Shown: piece after piece, positions 6,223 to 10,869 of the stretch
Position numbering within the stretch: position 1 is the first letter of the stretch
How the letters are laid out: every line of letters begins with the position of its first letter
Origin: Methanobacteriota archaeon
Lineage (GTDB): Archaea; Thermoplasmatota; Poseidoniia; Poseidoniales; Poseidoniaceae
NCBI GenBank assembly: GCA_018623995.1
Contig: JAAZUV010000037.1
Location: forward strand, 1 to 10,869
Length of the DNA: 10,869 bases
Reading direction: 5' to 3'
Notes under the pieces: generated by a model
Seen by the model: the letters and a program-made list of their open reading frames with translations, nothing else
Told to the model about the DNA's origin: nothing
Database searches by the model: none
Made by a program: the position numbers and the translations under genes

Positions 6223-7398
6223 TTAAGGAAATCGCCCTCGTATTCGTTTCGGTTTTTGTGATGCATGCATGTCCATGCTGGTGGGCGTCGAATCCCTCCG
6301 ATAGATTCTGAATCCAGTTGGGCCAGGGAGACGTAAGTGCTGTTCTGAAGGATCAGTGCCCGGTCCATGCCATACTCTGTTGTTGGAATCCTTGACTTCA
6401 CTCGACGCAAACATCACGTGGCGTGGCATGGATTCAACATCGTAGTCATCCAAATCCTCCTGTAAAACGACGCCAGCCATCTTGAGTTTACGTTTCGCTC
6501 GAAGGGCAGACACAGCTTCTTTTCGATGCGAAGACCGGAGGATATCGAGTCCAAAGTGAGCCCCTATTTTCGCTTCACGACAATCGGGGACGTCGAACCA
6601 TCGCTCGGAGCGAAGTGTTGCTTGTTTGACAACTTGGAATGTTTTGATATCGATGGCGGCAAGTCCGGGTGAAACGTGGTTGTACGCTCCTATATCCATT
6701 GCAATCCAAGCGGGACGCCCATCGTTCAGTCGAATGTCGCTTTGAGCAACAGAACCCGGACTTGGTCCTACCTTGGTGGTTGTTGAATGTCCGAAGACCA
6801 CAGTACGATTTGGATCAACAGCGTATTCGTGGGCGTAGAATCGTTTTCGAATCCAAAGAAGTTCTTTGTCTCCTTGCATATCCAATGGCATTCTTGGATC
6901 GTAACCTGCGTGAACAAGCCGTATATCATCGAGAACAATGTGGTTTGGAAGGTTGTCCATCCACATCAAATCACTCGCAAATTGTTTCTTTGCTTCATAC
7001 AAATCTCCGCTTGATCGGACGATGTAGGAGCCCCATGTTGAGCGGCCACCACGCTCAAGCCATGGTTGCCATAACTCGACGCGACCGTCTTCTTGAAGCG
7101 ATGTGATCGCCATCAACTCATGATTCCCTTTCAAACAGATGATTTGAGGATGAGAACGAATGTAATCAACCAATCCTGCAGAATCCGGTCCTCGATCAAT
7201 CATATCACCAAGGCAAACAACACGGTCCTCTACATTGAGCTTCAAGCGATGAATCAGTGCGCGAAACGTACCGAGGTGGCCATGGATGTCTCCAATCGCC
7301 CACACTTTTCTGCCATCGTCCAATCGACCCTGAAGGTCGGCTTCGATGTGTGCATCTCGGAAGGATGGTCCCAGTGGAAGGTCCAACTTGCAACTCAT
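6223..7398 (-). CDS. PPP-family metallophosphatase with C-terminal extension
   Basis: This 391-aa calcineurin-like phosphoesterase has all the PPP metal-binding motifs: GDIHG (36-40), GDMIDRGP (64-71), GNHE (91-94), the VHAG histidine (H163) and the FGHS histidine (H204). Together they form the dinuclear metal site used by serine/threonine phosphatases, ApaH (diadenosine tetraphosphate hydrolase) and PrpE. The motifs and the WLERGG segment are ApaH/PrpE-like, but the substrate, phosphoprotein or dinucleotide, cannot be settled by eye. The catalytic domain ends near residue 260. About 130 further residues are basic and polar, rich in Arg, Ser and Asp, and end KPKRIRGRF-P; I recognise no domain in them. 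The start ATG follows GGTGA by 6 nt and a good TATA (7448-7456). It is the first gene of a minus-strand group with the 54-aa ORF and the exporter. Confidence 0.87.
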   Translation of the reverse strand: MSCKLDLPLGPSFRDAHIEADLQGRLDDGRKVWAIGDIHGHLGTFRALIHRLKLNVEDRVVCLGDMIDRGPDSAGLVDYIRSHPQIICLKGNHELMAITSLQEDGRVELWQPWLERGGRSTWGSYIVRSSGDLYEAKKQFASDLMWMDNLPNHIVLDDIRLVHAGYDPRMPLDMQGDKELLWIRKRFYAHEYAVDPNRTVVFGHSTTTKVGPSPGSVAQSDIRLNDGRPAWIAMDIGAYNHVSPGLAAIDIKTFQVVKQATLRSERWFDVPDCREAKIGAHFGLDILRSSHRKEAVSALRAKRKLKMAGVVLQEDLDDYDVESMPRHVMFASSEVKDSNNRVWHGPGTDPSEQHLRLPGPTGFRIYRRDSTPTSMDMHASQKPKRIRGRFP

Positions 7399-7410
7399 GG
7401 AATTTCACCA

Positions 7411-7427
7411 GAGAGGATGTTCCTCTT
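7411..7427 (-). promoter_or_regulatory. Perfect short dyad in the phosphatase leader
   Basis: AGAGGA and TCCTCT (7412-7417 and 7421-7426) form a six-base perfect inverted repeat with a three-base loop. The transcription start predicted from the TATA at 7448-7456 falls near 7425, so the dyad would be the very 5' end of the mRNA or an operator over the start site, just before the GGTGA ribosome site. Its function is unknown. Confidence 0.35.
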
Positions 7428-7447
7428 CGGTCGCCACTGAGCCATGA

Positions 7448-7456
7448 GGATATATT
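7448..7456 (-). promoter_or_regulatory. TATA box of the phosphatase gene
   Basis: AATATATCC on the minus strand is the clearest TATA-like element in the window. It lies about 50 nt before the phosphatase ATG and predicts a leader of about 28 nt carrying GGTGA (7405-7409). Confidence 0.55.
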
Positions 7457-7523
7457 GTCTTCGCTTCATTTGAGGGTAAAAAGTGTCGATTTTCTGACCT
7501 TTTCCGATTTTTCAACTGGTATT

Positions 7524-7542
7524 CTTTCCACGTACTGGAAAG
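7524..7542. repeat. Perfect 7-bp inverted repeat CTTTCCA-N5-TGGAAAG
   Basis: The two arms match perfectly around a five-base spacer CGTAC. It lies between the icmF T-tract and the phosphatase promoter. It may be a regulator's operator or a 3' RNA hairpin of icmF. A T-rich run on the minus strand does not directly follow it, so it is not a classical bacterial terminator. Confidence 0.4.
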
Positions 7543-7551
7543 TGTAGTGTT

Positions 7552-7570
7552 CAAAAAAATATCAAAACTA
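7552..7570 (-). terminator. Putative oligo-T terminator of icmF
   Basis: About 30 nt after the icmF stop the minus strand reads AGTTTTGATATTTTTTTG, with seven consecutive T residues. Archaeal RNA polymerase terminates at such T-runs without needing a hairpin. No gene overlaps the site. Confidence 0.5.
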
Positions 7571-7590
7571 TTGAGTAGAAGTTGAAATGC

Positions 7591-10500
7591 TCACATATTT
7601 CTTCGGTATTGCCCACCAACTCGGAACAATGCATCTGTGATTTGTCCAAGACTTGCAACCTTGACGGTCTCCATGAGTTCTTCGAAGACGTTTCCACCTG
7701 TTCGTGCAACTTCTTGCAGTTGAGCGAGAGCGGCTGTTGTCGCATCGCTTTCCTTGGTTTGACGATCTTCGGTTCGCTCAAGACATGCTTGCTTTTCCTC
7801 AGGGGTGGCTCGAGCCAATTCCATCTCGAAATCATCCGCACTTGATTCATCGAAGACTTGTGCATTTGGATTCTGGAAGGTGTTGACGCCGATGATTGGA
7901 AGTGTTCCATCGTGTTTGAGATGCTCGTAATACATCGATTCATCCTGAATCTTTCCACGCTGGTACATGGTCTCCATTGCACCGAGAACACCACCACGTC
8001 GTGAGATGGCTTTGAATTCTTCTAGAACAGCCGCTTCAACGAGGTCTGTGAGCTCATCAACGATGAACGCACCCTGAAGTGGATTTTCGGTCTTGGTCCA
8101 ACCGGATTCTTTGTTGACAATGAGTTGGATGGCCAATGCACGTCGTACGGATTCTTCGGTTGGTGTTGTGATAGCCTCGTCGTAAGCGTTGGTGTGCAAT
8201 GAATTGGCATTGTCCTGAATAGCGAGAAGTGCTTGCAATGTTGTACGAATATCGTTGAAGTCAATCTCTTGAGCGTGGAGTGAACGACCTGATGTCTGGA
8301 TGTGATACTTCAGTTTCTGAGAGCGTTCATTCGCTCCGTACAAGTCACGCATGGCAACAGCCCAGATACGTCGGGCAACTCGGCCTATGACGGTGTATTC
8401 TGGATCTAATCCATTGCTGAAGAAGAACGAAAGATTTGGTGCGAATTTGTCGATGTCCATTCCGCGACTTCGATAATATTCGACATAAGTAAAGCCGTTT
8501 GCGAGTGTAAGAGCCAATTGTGTGATTGGATTTGCTCCTGCTTCTGCAATGTGATAGCCACTAATGGAAACAGAGTAGTGATTGCGTACGTTGTGGTCAA
8601 TGTAGTATTGCTGAACATCGCCCATGAGTTTGAGCGCAAACGGTGTTGAGAAGATACAGGTGTTCTGTGCTTGATCTTCCTTGAGGATGTCTGCCTGAAC
8701 GGTTCCACGGACGGTTGAGAGCGTTCGTGCTTTGATTTCAGCATAGGTTTCTGCATCAACGAGTTCGTCACCACGTCGTCCGACCGTTCCTAGGCCGAAT
8801 CCATTATGTCCTTCTGGAAGTTCTCCACGATAGGCAACATCGAGTGGTTCGATCGATTTGCCTTGTTCTTCGAGATGCTTCTCGACTTGTTGGTCAATGG
8901 CTGCATTGAGGAAGAATGCGAGCAGGATTGGAGCAGGTCCGTTGATGGTCATCGAAACCGATGTGTTTGAATCGCAGAGATCGAATCCTGAGTAGAGACG
9001 CTTGGCATCATCGCATGTTGCAATGCTGACACCCGAGTTTCCGACCTTGCCCCAAATGTCTGGGCGTAATGCAGGGTCACGACCGTACAGCGTAACAGAG
9101 TCGAATGCTGTGGACAATCGAACGTAGTCTTGTCCTTGACTGAGATAGTGGAATCGTCGATTGGTACGCTCAGGTTCACCTTCACCAGCAAACATTCGAG
9201 CGCTCAGCTCGTCGGTTCGCTTGAACGGGAATACGCCGGCAGTGTATGGGAAATGACCTGGAGCGTTTTCTTTGCTGAGCCACTCAAACAGTTCGCCATC
9301 ATCAGCAAACGTTGGCAATGCAACACGTGGAATGTTTGAATGAGCAAGCGATTCGGTCGTTGTTTGGACCGAGAATGGTTTTCCTCGAACGTGGTAGGTG
9401 TATTCTCCACTTCGATACTCATCAGCAAGTGTGCGATAGTTTGCGAGATCTTCACGAGCCGTTTCAATCTCTTCAAGAAGTTCTGAAATTTGGTCGTCCA
9501 CATCCTTTGCGATGGATGGAACGTGTTCCTTCGCAGATTCAAGGTGTTGGCAAAGACGGAGCTTCTGAGCAATGGCAGTATTTTCTTCGTGATAGGTTCG
9601 AATGGTTGCAGCAATATCGGAGAGGTAGTGAACTCGTTCTGGTGGTATTACACCTTTGCGTTCACCAACGATTTCCATTGGCGGACGAGCTTCAAAGCCG
9701 ACCATCGCTGAGAGTTTCTGCCACAATGCGTCGACACCAGGGTCTGCGAATTGACTCGCAATGGTGGCAACAACAGGCAGTTCCTCATCGGCAACATCGA
9801 ACAGATTCCTGTTACGACGGACCTGCTTTCGAATGGCTCGAAGTGCATCTTCGCTTCCACGCTTCTCGTACTTGTTGAGAACCACTAGGTCTGCAACATC
9901 GAGCATTTCGATCTTTTCGAGTTGCGTGTGCGCACCGAATTCTGCTGTCATCACGTAGAGTGAATGATCTGCAACGGATGTGATTGCATCGCTTCCTTGA
10001 CCGATTCCACTTGTTTCACAGAAGATGAGGTCGAAGCCAACGGCCTTTGCAACTTCGATGGCACGATCGAGGTTGGCACTGATTTCTGAGCCGCTTCCTC
10101 TGCTTGCAAGACTGCGCATGTAGAGGTCGTTGTTGGAAAGGGAATTCATCCGAATACGGTCACCGAGAAGTGCGCCTCCGGTTCGCTTACGAGTTGGGTC
10201 AACACAGAGCAAGCAGACTTTCTTTCCTGGATTGTCTCGCTGAATGCGGAGCATCAGTTCATCGAGCAGGCTTGACTTTCCTGCACCACCTGTGCCTGTA
10301 AATCCAATGACAGGGACATCGCTGGATGAGGAACGGCAAGCTTCGAGCGTCTGTTTGAAGGTCGCTTCATCGGCGGATTCGGAGAGCGTGAGAAGAAGTC
10401 CAACCTTGGCCATGTCTTCAGGCGTGACTGGGCCATCGAGGCTCTTCATTCGAGCATCTGATGTCAAGTCGACTTCTTGTGCGATGCCCATCAAATGGTG

Positions 10501-10869
10501 AATCATGCCGAAGAGACCCATGGTTCGTCCGTCATCAGGCGAGTAAATCTTGGAGATACCTGCTTGGTGAAGCTCACGAATTTCTGGAGGCGTGATGGTT
10601 CCACCTCCTCCACCAAAGATGCGTACATGCTCGCAACCAGCTTCATCCAACAGTTGTCGAATGTATGTGAAATACTCAACGTGACCGCCTTGATACGATG
10701 TTAGGGCAACGGCGTGCGCATCTTCCTGAATGGCGCAATCAACCACATCTTTTGCAGACCGATCGTGTCCCAAGTGGATGACTTCTGCACCTGAGGATTG
10801 GATGAGTCTTCGCATGACGTTGATGGCCGCATCATGGCCATCAAACAGGGATGCTGCAGTGATGACACG
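7591..10869 (-). CDS. icmF: Fused coenzyme-B12 acyl-CoA mutase IcmF (5' end outside window)
   Basis: Some 1092 residues are visible and the frame runs off the right edge, so only a few N-terminal residues are missing (the family is about 1090-1100 aa). Domain order is that of IcmF. First is a B12-binding domain with FDGHDAAIN, whose His (10834-10836) coordinates cobalt, then LGHDRS, SYQGGH and FGGGGG. Next is a MeaB-like G-protein chaperone domain with Walker A GTGGAGKSS, ETSGIGQ and NKYE. A linker follows, then the TIM-barrel mutase with TAGVFPFKR, RLSTAFDSVTLYGRDP and SISGYHIAEAGANP. It isomerises isobutyryl-CoA to n-butyryl-CoA or a similar pair. In ILKEDQAQNTCIF a Gln (8665-8667) stands where methylmalonyl-CoA mutases have the Arg that binds the substrate carboxylate, arguing against methylmalonyl-CoA. 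The ATG at 10815 is internal, because conserved B12-domain sequence continues upstream of it. Confidence 0.94.
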   Translation of the reverse strand, partial: RVITAASLFDGHDAAINVMRRLIQSSGAEVIHLGHDRSAKDVVDCAIQEDAHAVALTSYQGGHVEYFTYIRQLLDEAGCEHVRIFGGGGGTITPPEIRELHQAGISKIYSPDDGRTMGLFGMIHHLMGIAQEVDLTSDARMKSLDGPVTPEDMAKVGLLLTLSESADEATFKQTLEACRSSSSDVPVIGFTGTGGAGKSSLLDELMLRIQRDNPGKKVCLLCVDPTRKRTGGALLGDRIRMNSLSNNDLYMRSLASRGSGSEISANLDRAIEVAKAVGFDLIFCETSGIGQGSDAITSVADHSLYVMTAEFGAHTQLEKIEMLDVADLVVLNKYEKRGSEDALRAIRKQVRRNRNLFDVADEELPVVATIASQFADPGVDALWQKLSAMVGFEARPPMEIVGERKGVIPPERVHYLSDIAATIRTYHEENTAIAQKLRLCQHLESAKEHVPSIAKDVDDQISELLEEIETAREDLANYRTLADEYRSGEYTYHVRGKPFSVQTTTESLAHSNIPRVALPTFADDGELFEWLSKENAPGHFPYTAGVFPFKRTDELSARMFAGEGEPERTNRRFHYLSQGQDYVRLSTAFDSVTLYGRDPALRPDIWGKVGNSGVSIATCDDAKRLYSGFDLCDSNTSVSMTINGPAPILLAFFLNAAIDQQVEKHLEEQGKSIEPLDVAYRGELPEGHNGFGLGTVGRRGDELVDAETYAEIKARTLSTVRGTVQADILKEDQAQNTCIFSTPFALKLMGDVQQYYIDHNVRNHYSVSISGYHIAEAGANPITQLALTLANGFTYVEYYRSRGMDIDKFAPNLSFFFSNGLDPEYTVIGRVARRIWAVAMRDLYGANERSQKLKYHIQTSGRSLHAQEIDFNDIRTTLQALLAIQDNANSLHTNAYDEAITTPTEESVRRALAIQLIVNKESGWTKTENPLQGAFIVDELTDLVEAAVLEEFKAISRRGGVLGAMETMYQRGKIQDESMYYEHLKHDGTLPIIGVNTFQNPNAQVFDESSADDFEMELARATPEEKQACLERTEDRQTKESDATTAALAQLQEVARTGGNVFEELMETVKVASLGQITDALFRVGGQYRRNM

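Larger units (their letters stand above)
7399..7590. other. Intergenic region between icmF and the phosphatase
   Basis: The longest non-coding stretch in the window, 192 bp. In minus-strand order it holds the icmF T-tract, a seven-base dyad, an A/T-rich spacer with two similar CGATTTT stretches, the phosphatase TATA, a second dyad and the ribosome site. No reading frame in it looks coding, and no tRNA or C/D guide RNA is visible. Confidence 0.5.

Noticed and set aside
9312..9878. 188-aa open frame on the plus strand inside icmF
   Set aside because: It is fully antisense to a strongly conserved mutase gene, has no recognisable domain and no ribosome site, and its composition is that of a shadow frame.
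10815..10815. ATG at 10815 as the icmF start
   Set aside because: The frame continues to the window edge with conserved B12-domain sequence, including the cobalt-binding DGHD motif.

Overview
The window looks like a chromosomal segment of a marine euryarchaeon, most like Marine Group II / Poseidoniales (Thermoplasmatota). Four information-processing genes are clearly archaeal: a PCNA sliding clamp, transcription factor TFS, the C/D-box sRNP core protein Nop5 and fibrillarin. They lie among genes of bacterial type: RmuC, Fpg/MutM, a LysE-family exporter and a fused acyl-CoA mutase, IcmF. Gene density is very high, there are no mobile elements, and base composition looks even throughout. The group assignment is inferred from gene content and style, not from a phylogeny.

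Layout, left to right. A glycosyltransferase start (minus) runs off the left edge, with rmuC upstream of it (minus). Divergent from rmuC is the PCNA gene (plus), which meets the TFS gene (minus) tail to tail with no gap. A 132-bp divergent intergenic then leads to a tight plus-strand operon, nop5-flpA-mutM. mutM ends overlapping the end of a minus-strand LysE-family gene. Upstream of that gene on the minus strand are a 54-aa small ORF and a PPP-type metallophosphatase gene with a long C-terminal extension. After a 192-bp intergenic (the longest gap here) comes icmF (minus), which fills the right third and lacks only its first few codons.

How the genes work together. Nop5 and fibrillarin form the core of the box C/D RNP that 2'-O-methylates rRNA, so their pairing is functional. 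PCNA, TFS, RmuC and MutM concern replication, transcript cleavage and DNA maintenance. IcmF is a self-contained B12 mutase with its own G-protein chaperone and probably serves branched or short-chain acyl-CoA metabolism.

The most unusual points are mutM, which appears to start at CTG behind a perfect Shine-Dalgarno; the undescribed 54-aa protein; a recurring TTCATA element at promoter distance from three starts; two small perfect dyads around the phosphatase promoter; and the phosphatase's roughly 130-residue C-terminal extension. I found no CRISPR array, rRNA, tRNA, insertion sequence or defence island.
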